Source: Lunatibacter salilacus
GTDB taxonomy: Bacteria; Bacteroidota; Bacteroidia; Cytophagales; Cyclobacteriaceae
Length of the DNA stretch: 64,000 bases
Reading direction: 5' to 3'
Assembly (NCBI RefSeq): GCF_009797935.1
Contig: NZ_VOLC01000013.1
Location: 155,283-219,282 of the forward strand
A model generated the notes under the pieces. The model had not been told where the DNA came from. It searched no databases and was given only the letters and a program-made list of their open reading frames with translations. This document shows positions 27,151 to 36,755 of the stretch, piece after piece; the first letter of the stretch is position 1; each line of letters opens with the position of its first letter. A program made the translations under genes and the position numbers.

Positions 27151-28566
27151 ATGAACAACAAAAATGACGTTTCCAGACGAAAGTTTCTCTTAAAATCCTC
27201 CGTAGTAGGAGTTGGTTTTATGGGCTTATTTAATCTGACCCAAAACGTAAGCGCAAACGGCAGAAATATTTCACCTTTATCAGAAGTCGGTTATGGACCT
27301 CTAAAGGCTCATAAAGACGGTATTCTGATGTTGCCTGATGGCTTTGATGTGAAGGTGATATCAACAAAGGGCAATAAAATGAGCGATGGATTTTTTGTTC
27401 CCGGAAGAGCGGACGGAATGGCGGCTTTCAAAGGAAATGCCGATAAAGTCATATTGGTGAGAAACCACGAAAATTCAATTGGAGCTAGTAGCGAAGGACC
27501 TTTTGGGCAGAAAAATGAGCTATTGAGTAAAATTGATAAAAACAAGATGTACGATTATGGTAAAGGTATAAAACCTGGAATGGGCTGTACCACAAACATC
27601 GTATTCAACGAAAAGACCCAAAAAATAGAGACGGAGTTTTTGAGTATTGCTGGAACTGTAAGAAACTGCGCTGGAGGTCTTACCCCTTGGAACACTTGGA
27701 TAACCTGTGAGGAAACTGTAGAAAAAGCAGGTTCGGCTGGGGGATATGCGGAAAAAGACCATGGATACAATTTTGAGGTCCCAGCAACAGAAAAGATTGG
27801 ATTGGCAGATCCAATTCCGCTGACCGGAATGGGACGATTTAACCATGAAGCGGTCTCTGTAGATCCAAGGACAAGTATTGTCTACCAAACCGAAGACACT
27901 TCGGACGGCTTAATATATCGATATATACCTAATGAGCCGGGAAAATTGGCTAAGGGCGGTAGGCTACAAGCTATGATGATTAAAGACCGAAAAAGCTTTG
28001 ACACCAGAAATTGGAGTAAATTGCAGAGTGAAAAATTCCCAATCGGTGAAAGTTTTGAGGTGTCTTGGGTAGATTTGCAAAACGTAGAATCCCCTGATAA
28101 TGACCTGAGAATACAAGGATTTGAAAATGGAGCGGCTAGATTTGCGAGGGGTGAGGGAATGTGGTTTGGGGATAATGAACTCTACTTTGCCTGTACCAAC
28201 GGCGGCCATATTTCCAAAGGGCAAGTTTTCAAATACATTCCAAGCCAATATGAAGGAACAGTTCGGGAAAAAGAATCCCCTGGAAAACTAGAATTGTTTA
28301 TTGAACCAAATAATACGGAGATTGTCAAAAGTTGCGATAATCTTACTATTGCTCCTTGGGGAGACATTATAATGTGTGAAGACGTGTCTGAACCTAATTT
28401 GGTGGGGGTAACGCCCGACGGAAAGTTTTACATGTTGGCCTCCAATATAGGTTACAAATCTGAGTTTGCGGGTGCTGTATTTTCTCCATCCGGTGACACC
28501 TTGTTTTTAAATATTCAGGAACCCGGAATTACCCTTGCGATTACGGGTCCATGGAAAAGGAAATAG
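27151..28566 (+). CDS. phoX: DUF839/PhoX-like alkaline phosphatase
   Basis: The 471-residue protein begins with a twin-arginine signal (SRRKFLLKSS) followed by a hydrophobic stretch, so it would be exported folded, as PhoX requires for its Ca/Fe cofactor. It matches DUF839: 'LMLPDGFDVKVIS', 'ADGMAAF', 'LVRNHENS', 'TAGGLTPWNTWITCEET', 'GRFNHEAVSVDPRT' and 'FSPSGDTLFLNIQEPG' near the end. PhoX hydrolyses phosphomonoesters at the cell surface under phosphate limitation. It opens a stretch rich in phosphorus genes. The gene stands alone and I see only a weak candidate for a regulatory repeat upstream. Confidence 0.85.
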   Translation: MNNKNDVSRRKFLLKSSVVGVGFMGLFNLTQNVSANGRNISPLSEVGYGPLKAHKDGILMLPDGFDVKVISTKGNKMSDGFFVPGRADGMAAFKGNADKVILVRNHENSIGASSEGPFGQKNELLSKIDKNKMYDYGKGIKPGMGCTTNIVFNEKTQKIETEFLSIAGTVRNCAGGLTPWNTWITCEETVEKAGSAGGYAEKDHGYNFEVPATEKIGLADPIPLTGMGRFNHEAVSVDPRTSIVYQTEDTSDGLIYRYIPNEPGKLAKGGRLQAMMIKDRKSFDTRNWSKLQSEKFPIGESFEVSWVDLQNVESPDNDLRIQGFENGAARFARGEGMWFGDNELYFACTNGGHISKGQVFKYIPSQYEGTVREKESPGKLELFIEPNNTEIVKSCDNLTIAPWGDIIMCEDVSEPNLVGVTPDGKFYMLASNIGYKSEFAGAVFSPSGDTLFLNIQEPGITLAITGPWKRK

Positions 28567-28632
28567 CGGCTAAAACGCTATTTACTCGCTGTTTGGAAGT
28601 CCCAGAGTAAGAACCTAGGGATATTAAATCGG

Positions 28633-28653
28633 GAATCCCTCCGGGATTCTTTG
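28633..28653 (+). terminator. Possible terminator after phoX
   Basis: GAATCCC/GGGATTC pairs around TCC (28633-28649), followed by only a short T run (TTTG), so termination is uncertain. Confidence 0.4.
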
Positions 28654-28963
28654 ATACTATTCAACACAATCGAAGAAAAAAACAGTTGGAAAAGAAAAAG
28701 GAAAGATCTTGACGAAATTCTAGTATTACTTTAGTTTTACTCGGTTTAACCAAAACAAAATTACTTATTAATCATCCTAACTGCCTGCATCCAAAAAGCC
28801 AAAAGAAATTTTAATACTGAAAGCACCTAAAAGAATAAGTTTCGCCCGAAGGGTTACAATTCAAAAAAAGTTACATTTTGAGGAATTTCTTGCTCATTTA
28901 TGCGTAAACACGGAACAAGTCAAATTTTTGATCACATTCCCCTGACTATCCTGGTATTTTTGC
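28654..28963. other. Intergenic stretch, nothing recognised
   Basis: AT-rich sequence between two convergent genes; no gene or repeat found. Confidence 0.45.
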
Positions 28964-30055
28964 CTAATCTCCTTTCTTGGTTGACTTATCTCCTAAAACG
29001 TCTTCTACATACAACATCTGGACAATTACCACAACAATAGCAATAATTGGGGTGGCTAAAATCAACCCCAATCCACCCACCAATATGCCCAACAATACTT
29101 GGCCGATCAGAATAACTGCGGGAGGCAGGTAGACCATTTGCTTTTGTATCATTGGAGTAATCAGGTTACTTTCCACCGCCTGAATGACAATATATAAAAT
29201 CACAACATATAAGGCCGTATTTGGCCCCTCCATTAAACCTACCAAAACTGCAGGAACCAGCGCTACTAAGGGACCAAAATTGGGTACAAATGATAAGAGA
29301 CCTGCAATAAAACCGAGCGCAAGGGCAAGGGGAACACCTAAAATCCATAATCCGAGTGAGGATAAGACGGCAACTACAAGCATGGAAAAAAGTTTGCCTG
29401 CAATCCATCTTTGCAAAGTACTTCCAAGCTTATCCAATACTTCTTGGGCCCTCCCCCGGCTCGAAAGTGGCACCAGACTTACAATCCCTTTCTGGTAGGG
29501 TTTAGGTTGGGCCATTATAAACATACCGACGAAGAAAATAATATAAAGATCGGTCAATATTCCGAACGTAGCCGAGAAAACCCCCATTGACTGTTTAAGC
29601 ACATCACTTTTCTCCTGTAACCACTTTAGGGGATTCTCAGGAATCTGATCCACCAATTTTCTACCCTGTGGACTTTGGTTCAACTTTTCCTTGGCACTCT
29701 GAATAGTTTCCGGAAGTTTCTCGGCCAACTGATTTACCTGATCACCCACCTGTGGGGCAATAAGTAAGCCTGCCAAAGCAAAAAAACCTATGACCAGCAG
29801 TACTGAAGCCAAAAGAGACCATCCCATTGGAATTTTTACGTACCTATGGATGTAACCCGCAATTCCCCGGAATAACGAGGCCACCAAAACCGCAGCAAGA
29901 ATCAGCAAAAGGACCTTAAATGCTACCCCGAATAACCAAAGGATAAGAATGATCGGGATAAAAATCCCAGCAGCAATCAATACTTTTTTCGTATATGATG
30001 GTTGATCGGATTTGTTTGAATTTGCTGTTCCTTCCACTTCTTTTCTATCCTCCAT
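28964..30055 (-). CDS. AI-2E/PerM family membrane transporter
   Basis: From the ATG at 30055 the 363-residue protein shows the PerM architecture: a charged N-terminus, four hydrophobic helices, a long amphipathic helix (VNQLAEKLPETIQSAKEKL), then GMFIMAQP, a second amphipathic region with 'RAQEVLDKLGSTLQRWIAGKL' and two helices with 'GFIAGLLSFVPNFGPLVALVPA'. The frame is open 25 codons further upstream, but those precede the charged start and are less likely. The family exports autoinducer-2 or unidentified solutes. It is oriented away from the SusC gene. Confidence 0.85.
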   Translation of the reverse strand: MEDRKEVEGTANSNKSDQPSYTKKVLIAAGIFIPIILILWLFGVAFKVLLLILAAVLVASLFRGIAGYIHRYVKIPMGWSLLASVLLVIGFFALAGLLIAPQVGDQVNQLAEKLPETIQSAKEKLNQSPQGRKLVDQIPENPLKWLQEKSDVLKQSMGVFSATFGILTDLYIIFFVGMFIMAQPKPYQKGIVSLVPLSSRGRAQEVLDKLGSTLQRWIAGKLFSMLVVAVLSSLGLWILGVPLALALGFIAGLLSFVPNFGPLVALVPAVLVGLMEGPNTALYVVILYIVIQAVESNLITPMIQKQMVYLPPAVILIGQVLLGILVGGLGLILATPIIAIVVVIVQMLYVEDVLGDKSTKKGD

Positions 30056-30370
30056 AGGTCGTTTTATTAGGTCGATGATGAATTGGACGGCTGTTGTAAT
30101 GAAAATTATTACTTTTTTATTTAATCCCATTTTTACGGTCCTGCTTTTAGCTAAATCTATCGCAAGAAGGGTACCGCAAACGAAACCATGTTAGCTTTTT
30201 TTGTTATTGGGATTTGTTTTAGATAATAGCCCCCCTAACCACCTAGTTATCTATTTCCAAAGATAAACCGCAACTCAAAAATCTAACCACGGTATAAATT
30301 TTTTAATGATGATATTGATTTATAGGATTATAGACGGTTTTATGTATTTTAAATACGCTTAATTAAGTTT

Positions 30371-30428
30371 TGTTAATACAATCCTAACTCCCACTTAACA
30401 GCATTTAATAAGCAGCGGACTAGCTTTG
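30371..30428 (+). promoter_or_regulatory. Candidate Pho box and promoter of the SusC gene
   Basis: Three half-sites lie 11 bp apart: TGTTAAT (30371-30377), TCCTAAC (30382-30388) and ACTTAAC (30393-30399), with a weaker fourth TTTAAT. They are followed by TAGCTTTG (30421-30428), an exact TAnnTTTG -7 element, with no -33 TTTG. Repeats replacing the -35 region are typical of PhoB-activated promoters. The start codon is 52 bp further on. Confidence 0.55.
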
Positions 30429-30479
30429 AAAAAATTTTGAAAACTTTCAAAAATTTTCTTCATCCACTACTAAAAATTT

Positions 30480-33400
30480 ATGAATCTAAAATTACGATTA
30501 TCTAAATTCATTTGCGTTTCAACAATTTTGTTGACTTTAGCTGGGTTTGGTACTAATTTATCCAAAGTCTTTGCTAATGGTATCAACAAGGAGGCAGCAA
30601 ATAATTCGAAAGAAGATCTGTCAAGACTAATTACAGATCTACAACCGATCTCCGGTACTATTACAGATGAAACGGGAGCACCGCTACCCGGAGCAACAAT
30701 TCTTGTAAAAGGTACAACAACTGGCACAGTAACCGATCTTGATGGAAAGTTTTTGATAGATGCCGCTCCTGATGCTATCCTTCAGATTTCTTATGTCGGA
30801 TACACTCAGTTGGAGATTTCAGTGAATGGTCATTCGATCATATCAGTCCAATTAAACCCAGATAGCTCCGATTTGGAAGAATTTGTCGTTGTTGGTTATG
30901 GTACCCAAAAAAGGTCGGACATAACGGGATCGATTGCTTCTGTTAATAGGGAGAGTTTTAACAAGGGTGTAGTTACGAATCCAGGTGAATTGATGCAGGG
31001 TAAATTGGCCGGTGTATCCATTTCCGCTAATAGCGGTGAACCCGGTGCGGCTCAGGATGTGATCATCAGAGGTATCGGTAGTTTGCGTTCTGGAACACAG
31101 CCGCTGTATGTGGTTGATGGTTTTTTGTTGGACAATTCCTCTACGGGGGTAGCCACCAATCCGCTGAATTTTCTTAACCCTAATGATATTGAAAGTATCG
31201 ATGTGCTCAAAGATGCCAGTGCAACCGCAGTGTATGGTTCTAGGGCTGCTAACGGGGTGGTAGTAATCACTACGAAGAAAGGAGGCGGAAAACCTCAAAT
31301 GAATTTCTCAGCATCTACCGCAATTTCGACACTTTCTAACCAAATAGATGTATTCGATGCTGACGAATTTAGAAGGCAAGTAGTGGCCGTGGGTGGAACG
31401 TTGCAAGATTTTGGTGGGAATACAAATTGGCAAGATGAGTTGACCCAAGCGGGAAGATCAAACAATCTCAATTTTTCGATGAGCGGAGCCAGCGATCAAA
31501 ATTTCTCCTATTTCACCTCGCTGGGTGTACAAGATCAAGAGGGAATCCTAAAGAATAGTAGGCTTAAACGCTACTCCGGCAAATTAAATATGAATCAGAA
31601 GGCGTTCAATGGCAGATTAAACATAGACTATAATCTTACGGCTTCCCGTACCGAAAATTTACGCCCAAGTATTTCTTCTACCATAAGTGATATGCTCAAT
31701 TTAAATCCGACAGTTGCTCCATACACGGACGGTGAGCCTACCTTATTGAATACTAACGCATTAAATCCTCTTGCCAGATATAACTTATATAGCGACAATG
31801 CCATTAGTAACCGGATTTTGGCGAATATTTCACCGTCATTCGAAATACTAGAGGGTCTAGTTTATAAAATGAATCTTGGGGTTGATTATTCCGCTACCAA
31901 TAGATACCAGCAATACAAACCATTTCCCGCTGTGATAAATGAGTCAAATATTTCTGATGGGTCATTGGATGGTTCAGTTAATGCAAATACCAATCAATTG
32001 GTAGAAAACACACTTACCTACATGTGGAACCATGATGTTCACAATGTTATCTTATTGGGCGGGCACTCGTTCCAAGAATTTATGGATGAAAACAGAATAA
32101 CTTCTTACCGTGGCTTCGCAAATAATAATATTGAACCTATATTCCAAGACCATACCAGTACTACTGAATTTCCTACTTCCGTAAATTCATCCGCAATCAA
32201 AAATGAACTGCAATCATTCTTCGGCAGAGTTAATTATACCTATGGCAATAAATATCTATTTACCGGTACCTTTCGTGCCGATGGATCCTCCAAATTTGGT
32301 GAGAACAATAGATATGGTTATTTCCCTTCCTTTGCGTTGGGTTGGAATATCAGCAACGAAGATTTTATGTCTGGTTCGATTTTCAACAATCTAAAGCTAC
32401 GGGCAAGCTGGGGGCAAACAGGCAACCAAGAGATCCCATCCAAGATTACAAAAGCAAGTTATTTGGAAGAACGATTACAAACAGGTGCCGGAAGCATCAG
32501 TACCTATCCCATCGATGTTGTAGGAAATTCTCTCCAAAACTATCCATACGGGATTATATTCACTCGATTGGCTAATCCGGATCTACAGTGGGAGGTATCC
32601 ACTCAAATTGACTTAGGTGTTGATTTCGCATTCTTTAATTCCCGATTGACAGGTACTTTGGATTATTTTAGTAAGGAATCCTCCAATATACTTTTGGAAG
32701 TTGTTCCTGCCGATCCGGTACAGCCCACCTCCACCTACTGGAACAACATTCCAGACATGAAAATTATAAACAACGGCATAGAATTGTCATTAAACTACAG
32801 CAGTGACGTTCAGCGAAACTTCTCTTACAATATCGGAGGTAATATCACCCATATCCAAAACAGGGTTGAAGATTCACCTTACTCCGTTTTAGTAACAGGA
32901 GCAGCTCAAGGTTCCGGCCAAACCGGTGCAACCATTAATGGCTATATTAACAATGAGCCGTTGGGTGCTTTTTATATGTATCAGTTTGATGGAATTGATG
33001 CTGATAATGGCCAGAACCTATTTAGGGATACCAACGGAGATGGTCAAGTACTGGACAATGACCGTGTCGTTGTGGGTAGCGCAATTCCTAAGTTTATCTA
33101 CGGGTATTATGCTAACCTTAAGTACAAAGCTTTTGACCTAAGTTTGAATTTTAATGGGGTGGCTGGAAACAAAGTTTTCAATCACACCACCATGACCCTA
33201 TTTAATAGGGCACAATTGGCCCAGTCAAACAATACTACGGATTTTGCGATCCAGTACCCGAATGAAGCTTTAACCAATGCCAATATTGTTTCGACACGGT
33301 ATTTGGAGGACGGATCTTTTATGCGATTGAATAACGCTACCCTTGGTTATAACCTGAACTCTAACAGTTTAGGGTTGGGGGACACTTTCCAGAACATCAA

Positions 33401-33566
33401 TATTTCAATAACCGGCCAAAACCTCTTCGTCATTTCAAATTATTCAGGATTTGATCCCGAAGTCAATACGGGAGCTACGTCAGGTGGAATCCAAACCTTT
33501 GGTATTGATCGATTTACTTATCCAAGAGCAAGAACATTTTTGATTGGTCTAAACTTGACATTTTAA
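30480..33566 (+). CDS. SusC/RagA-type TonB-linked outer membrane receptor
   Basis: The 1028-residue protein has a signal peptide, a carboxypeptidase-regulatory-like domain at about 55-140 (SGTITDETGAPLPGATILVK, 'SYVGYTQ'), a TonB box area 'EEFVVVGYGTQKR', the plug domain at about 145-260 ('LAGVSISANSGEPGAAQDVIIRGIGS', 'YGSRAANGVVVITTKKG') and a beta-barrel ending in '...ARTFLIGLNLTF' with the typical terminal Phe. It forms the TonB-dependent channel with the SusD lipoprotein 48 bp downstream. Neighbours are a PI-PLC and the Pst genes rather than glycan enzymes, so the substrate may be a phosphorus compound rather than a glycan; that is inference. Confidence 0.92.
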   Translation: MNLKLRLSKFICVSTILLTLAGFGTNLSKVFANGINKEAANNSKEDLSRLITDLQPISGTITDETGAPLPGATILVKGTTTGTVTDLDGKFLIDAAPDAILQISYVGYTQLEISVNGHSIISVQLNPDSSDLEEFVVVGYGTQKRSDITGSIASVNRESFNKGVVTNPGELMQGKLAGVSISANSGEPGAAQDVIIRGIGSLRSGTQPLYVVDGFLLDNSSTGVATNPLNFLNPNDIESIDVLKDASATAVYGSRAANGVVVITTKKGGGKPQMNFSASTAISTLSNQIDVFDADEFRRQVVAVGGTLQDFGGNTNWQDELTQAGRSNNLNFSMSGASDQNFSYFTSLGVQDQEGILKNSRLKRYSGKLNMNQKAFNGRLNIDYNLTASRTENLRPSISSTISDMLNLNPTVAPYTDGEPTLLNTNALNPLARYNLYSDNAISNRILANISPSFEILEGLVYKMNLGVDYSATNRYQQYKPFPAVINESNISDGSLDGSVNANTNQLVENTLTYMWNHDVHNVILLGGHSFQEFMDENRITSYRGFANNNIEPIFQDHTSTTEFPTSVNSSAIKNELQSFFGRVNYTYGNKYLFTGTFRADGSSKFGENNRYGYFPSFALGWNISNEDFMSGSIFNNLKLRASWGQTGNQEIPSKITKASYLEERLQTGAGSISTYPIDVVGNSLQNYPYGIIFTRLANPDLQWEVSTQIDLGVDFAFFNSRLTGTLDYFSKESSNILLEVVPADPVQPTSTYWNNIPDMKIINNGIELSLNYSSDVQRNFSYNIGGNITHIQNRVEDSPYSVLVTGAAQGSGQTGATINGYINNEPLGAFYMYQFDGIDADNGQNLFRDTNGDGQVLDNDRVVVGSAIPKFIYGYYANLKYKAFDLSLNFNGVAGNKVFNHTTMTLFNRAQLAQSNNTTDFAIQYPNEALTNANIVSTRYLEDGSFMRLNNATLGYNLNSNSLGLGDTFQNINISITGQNLFVISNYSGFDPEVNTGATSGGIQTFGIDRFTYPRARTFLIGLNLTF

Positions 33567-33614
33567 GAGGGAATTTAACGATTCTTTTAATACTTCATAG
33601 ATAAATAAAACGAA

Positions 33615-35363
33615 ATGAAAAATATATTAATAAACAAAACCTTACCGATACTTGTGTTCGTATTCGCATTCTTCGGTTGTACAACACTAGAGGAAGATAT
33701 CCTAGATGAGTCACTGACAGGAACAGGCGAAGCGGAAATTGTAAGTGGGTCCATAGCGCCGGTATACGGACTTCTCCGACACGGTGTATGGTTGCATACT
33801 GTGAATTTTGGGCTTCAAGAGGTATCTTCTGATGAAGGTATCCTTCCCTATCGTGGGGGTACGGACTGGTACGATGGCGGCAAATTCATTGCGGTTCATC
33901 AGCATCTTATGACCCCCAGTAATGGTTTGGTAACAGATACTTGGACCAATATCACGCTAACGCTATCAAGAGCAGTAATTGCTGCCGAGCAATTAAACCT
34001 AGAGGCTCAAGCAGGAAATGTTGGGGCACAAGCCGGTTACTATGAAATGGTTGCTATGAAGGCATATCTCAATATGTTAGCACTTGATAATTGGGGTTTA
34101 GTTTTCAAGAAAGAGCTTACTGGCGACAGATCAGAAATTCTACGGGGACAAGTTGCAATCGATTATCTTGAAAGCGAACTTCTGTCAGTCGTGGATGTCA
34201 TCAACAACGATAAGGGTCCTGGTAGGTTGACTAGAGATGGTGTTAAAGCTTTATTGGCTCGTTTATATTTGAATGCCGCCGTTTACCGCAATCCATATGG
34301 TACACCTGACTTTAGGATAGAGGATATGGATAAGGTTATCCAATATACTTCGGATATTATTTCTGGGCCGTATGTATTATCTCCTGAATATTTTGATTTG
34401 TTTAGCGATGATAACCATTTCAATCCTGAACTGATATTTGCACTTGACCAGAGAGGTGTACTCCAAACTGACCACCAACGATGGGCCTATTGGTCAGTAT
34501 CCGGAGATCAGATTCCAAGACCTGAATTCCCGAATACACGTGGAACGGATGCAGTAGCAGCTACAACTGATTTCTACCAAACTTGGGTAGATGCGTATGG
34601 CAATATCGATCCTGCCGATGCCGATGCCCGGTTCTTTATGGAGAACACGGCAATACCCGATGAACTTAGAGACCTTACCGGTGTGACTCCAATGAACGAT
34701 TCAGACCACTACTACTGTGTGGATGCCGAGGAATTTGAAATGGACAGGGGATTACTTCGCGGCATTATATGGGGCCCTAGGAAGGACGAAGGTGGAAATA
34801 TTTTGAGGTGCCCCGATGGAAGGGTTCGGATTTATCCCGTTATAAATAGAAGAACCAGTGGCGCAAACTTGACCTATGTTGACCATTCGTTGAACGTAGA
34901 TTTTAGCGGTCCGGGAAGTTTGCACAACACTGGATATCGATTTTCAAAATATCAATTCAGTCGTACGGCTCCCAATTGTTGTTCATACAGTAGTGTAGAT
35001 TTAGTTTTGATTCGCTTGGGAGAGATATACCTAATGCGCGCAGAGGCAAAATTGAGAAAAGGGGATAATGCAGGGGCGTTGGCCGATGTCAATATGTTAC
35101 GGACTTCCAGAAACGCCCGCCCTGATCAAACCCCTGCTGCCTTGAACTCCATTGATCTTGATATATTATATCGTGAAACGGGATTCGAGCTTTACTGGGA
35201 AGGATTTAGAAGAAATTATCAAATCCGGTTTGGGAAATACGAGGATAGTTGGACAGGAAAGACTGATGCCGATGTCAACAAACGCTTATTCCCGATCCCT
35301 CAACGGGCGATGGACGGTGCTTCTAATGAAGAAGGATTTTTAGTACAAAACCAAGGGTATTAA
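33615..35363 (+). CDS. RagB/SusD family nutrient-binding lipoprotein
   Basis: The 582-residue lipoprotein (leader ending FAFFGC) has the SusD pattern: TPR-like helices with 'LDNWGLVFKKELTG', 'VKALLARLYLNAAVYRNPYG' and 'LIRLGEIYLMRAEAKLRKGDNAGALADVN', 'LYRETGFELYWEGFRR' in the C-terminal part. It would be the substrate-binding lid of the SusC channel encoded 48 bp upstream. A strong terminator follows, so SusC-SusD is a transcription unit, with the PI-PLC gene possibly transcribed by read-through or its own promoter. Confidence 0.92.
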   Translation: MKNILINKTLPILVFVFAFFGCTTLEEDILDESLTGTGEAEIVSGSIAPVYGLLRHGVWLHTVNFGLQEVSSDEGILPYRGGTDWYDGGKFIAVHQHLMTPSNGLVTDTWTNITLTLSRAVIAAEQLNLEAQAGNVGAQAGYYEMVAMKAYLNMLALDNWGLVFKKELTGDRSEILRGQVAIDYLESELLSVVDVINNDKGPGRLTRDGVKALLARLYLNAAVYRNPYGTPDFRIEDMDKVIQYTSDIISGPYVLSPEYFDLFSDDNHFNPELIFALDQRGVLQTDHQRWAYWSVSGDQIPRPEFPNTRGTDAVAATTDFYQTWVDAYGNIDPADADARFFMENTAIPDELRDLTGVTPMNDSDHYYCVDAEEFEMDRGLLRGIIWGPRKDEGGNILRCPDGRVRIYPVINRRTSGANLTYVDHSLNVDFSGPGSLHNTGYRFSKYQFSRTAPNCCSYSSVDLVLIRLGEIYLMRAEAKLRKGDNAGALADVNMLRTSRNARPDQTPAALNSIDLDILYRETGFELYWEGFRRNYQIRFGKYEDSWTGKTDADVNKRLFPIPQRAMDGASNEEGFLVQNQGY

Positions 35364-35383
35364 ACCACTAACGGATAACGATG

Positions 35384-35421
35384 ATACGGCAAGGAAGATT
35401 TTTTCTTGCCGTATTTTTTTG
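35384..35421 (+). terminator. Terminator after SusD
   Basis: ATACGGCAAG (35384-35393) pairs with CTTGCCGTAT (35405-35414), extended by GAA/TTT, followed by a T run. A strong rho-independent hairpin. Confidence 0.8.
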
Positions 35422-35434
35422 AAATACCAAATGA

Positions 35435-35450
35435 TGTTAAGCTTGTTAAC
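35435..35450 (+). promoter_or_regulatory. Possible regulatory site upstream of PI-PLC
   Basis: TGTTAAG and TGTTAAC lie only 2 bp apart (9-bp spacing), so it has the half-sites of the other candidate Pho boxes but not their 11-bp period. Weaker than the others, 34 bp before the start codon. Confidence 0.3.
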
Positions 35451-35483
35451 TATAAAGAGCAAAACGAAAAATAAGACTGACCT

Positions 35484-36551
35484 ATGAAACTGCTACAAAC
35501 CATCCTATTACTGATCATGCCGGTGGCTTTTTTCAGTAATTCTGCGCTCAAAAGTTTAGCGGAAATAAAACTAAACGATATACAGATTATTGGAAGTCAC
35601 AACAGTTACAAGATTGGGATTGAAAGACCTTTGTTCGAATATTTGTTAAAATCGAGACCTGCATTAAGTGGCTTGGAATATGAACATATACCTCTTTCGG
35701 ACCAATTGAATCTGGGACTGCGTGGCTTAGAACTTGACGTATTTTATGATCCTAAAGGAGGTTACTATTCAGACCCCAAAGGATTGGAAATAGTAAAATC
35801 CATGGGTGAAGAACCGGAACCTTTTGACGTAGAACAAAAGTTGCGACTACCCGGGTTAAAGGTCTTCCATGTCCAAGAAATAGATTTTAGAAGCCATCAA
35901 CTTTTATTCAAAGATGCCCTGAGGGAATTGAAAAAATGGTCTCAGTCCAATGAAGGACATACGCCCATAATAATTACTATCAATGCGAAGGACGGGAAAA
36001 TACCGCTTTTGAGAGATCCGCTTCCATTTACGGCCGAAGCTTTAAAAAGTATCGATTCAGAGATACTGGAAATTTTCGACGGGGAAGACTTGATAACACC
36101 AGATTTGGTAAGAGGTGATTTTGAAACCTTGGAGCAAGCGGTTCTTGCAAAAGGCTGGCCTTTACTAGAGGAATTAAAAAACCGGTTTTTGTTTGTTTTG
36201 GATGAGGGAAATGAAAAAACCGACGGATACCTGTCTAATTTTGAGAATTTTAATGGTGCAACATTATTCGTTAACAAAGAGGAAGGAAACCCTGAAGCTG
36301 CGTTTAGAATCATCAATGATCCAGTCAATAATTTTGACAAAATAAAAAACTTGGTATCCCTTGGCTACATGGTTCGCACCAGGGCAGATGCTGACACCAA
36401 AGAAGCGAGGGAAAATGACTATAGTAGGTTTGAAAAGGCAAAGGAATCCGGTGCACAAGTTATCACTACAGATTATTACCAACCCAGTAGACTTTTTGAA
36501 TCTGACTTTAAGGTTATCTTTGATAACGGCAGCTATGAAAGAAATAAGTGA
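35484..36551 (+). CDS. Ca2+-dependent phosphoinositide-specific phospholipase C
   Basis: The 355-residue protein has a signal peptide of about 26 residues and a PI-PLC-C1-type domain. Catalytic His lies in 'IIGSHNSYKIGIE', the calcium-binding acidic residues in 'LGLRGLELDVFYDPKGG', a second His in KVFHVQEIDF, and 'LFVLDEGNE' further on. It would cleave inositol phospholipids (or glycerophosphoinositol) outside the cell, releasing inositol phosphates. It directly follows the SusCD pair and its terminator. Confidence 0.82.
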   Translation: MKLLQTILLLIMPVAFFSNSALKSLAEIKLNDIQIIGSHNSYKIGIERPLFEYLLKSRPALSGLEYEHIPLSDQLNLGLRGLELDVFYDPKGGYYSDPKGLEIVKSMGEEPEPFDVEQKLRLPGLKVFHVQEIDFRSHQLLFKDALRELKKWSQSNEGHTPIIITINAKDGKIPLLRDPLPFTAEALKSIDSEILEIFDGEDLITPDLVRGDFETLEQAVLAKGWPLLEELKNRFLFVLDEGNEKTDGYLSNFENFNGATLFVNKEEGNPEAAFRIINDPVNNFDKIKNLVSLGYMVRTRADADTKEARENDYSRFEKAKESGAQVITTDYYQPSRLFESDFKVIFDNGSYERNK

Positions 36552-36649
36552 AACCAAGACCAATTTTAAATCACATTCTCAAACAAGAATTTGTGATTTC
36601 TAAACCGAAGGGATATAATCACCTTTAAGAGTATAATGCCCATTTTCCT

Positions 36650-36682
36650 TACCCTGGCACAACCTGTGTCAGGGTAAAAATT
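36650..36682. terminator. Bidirectional terminator between PI-PLC and pstB
   Basis: TACCCTGGCACA (36650-36661) pairs with TGTGTCAGGGTA (36665-36676) around a 3-base loop, with A-rich upstream and T-rich downstream flanks, so it can stop transcription from both converging genes. Confidence 0.8.
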
Positions 36683-36755
36683 TTACCCAAAGTCAAAGTT
36701 ACTTTTTTTTAGCTAGCCTGAACTTAGAGATTTTTTGTTGAACATATACTCGAAT

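Noticed and set aside
27151..28566. Carotenoid oxygenase or glycosyl-phosphatase reading of the DUF839 gene
   Set aside because: The motifs and twin-arginine signal fit PhoX-like DUF839 and not those families.
30852..31298. 148-codon minus-strand frame
   Set aside because: It is antisense to the SusC plug and carboxypeptidase-like region, which is unmistakable.
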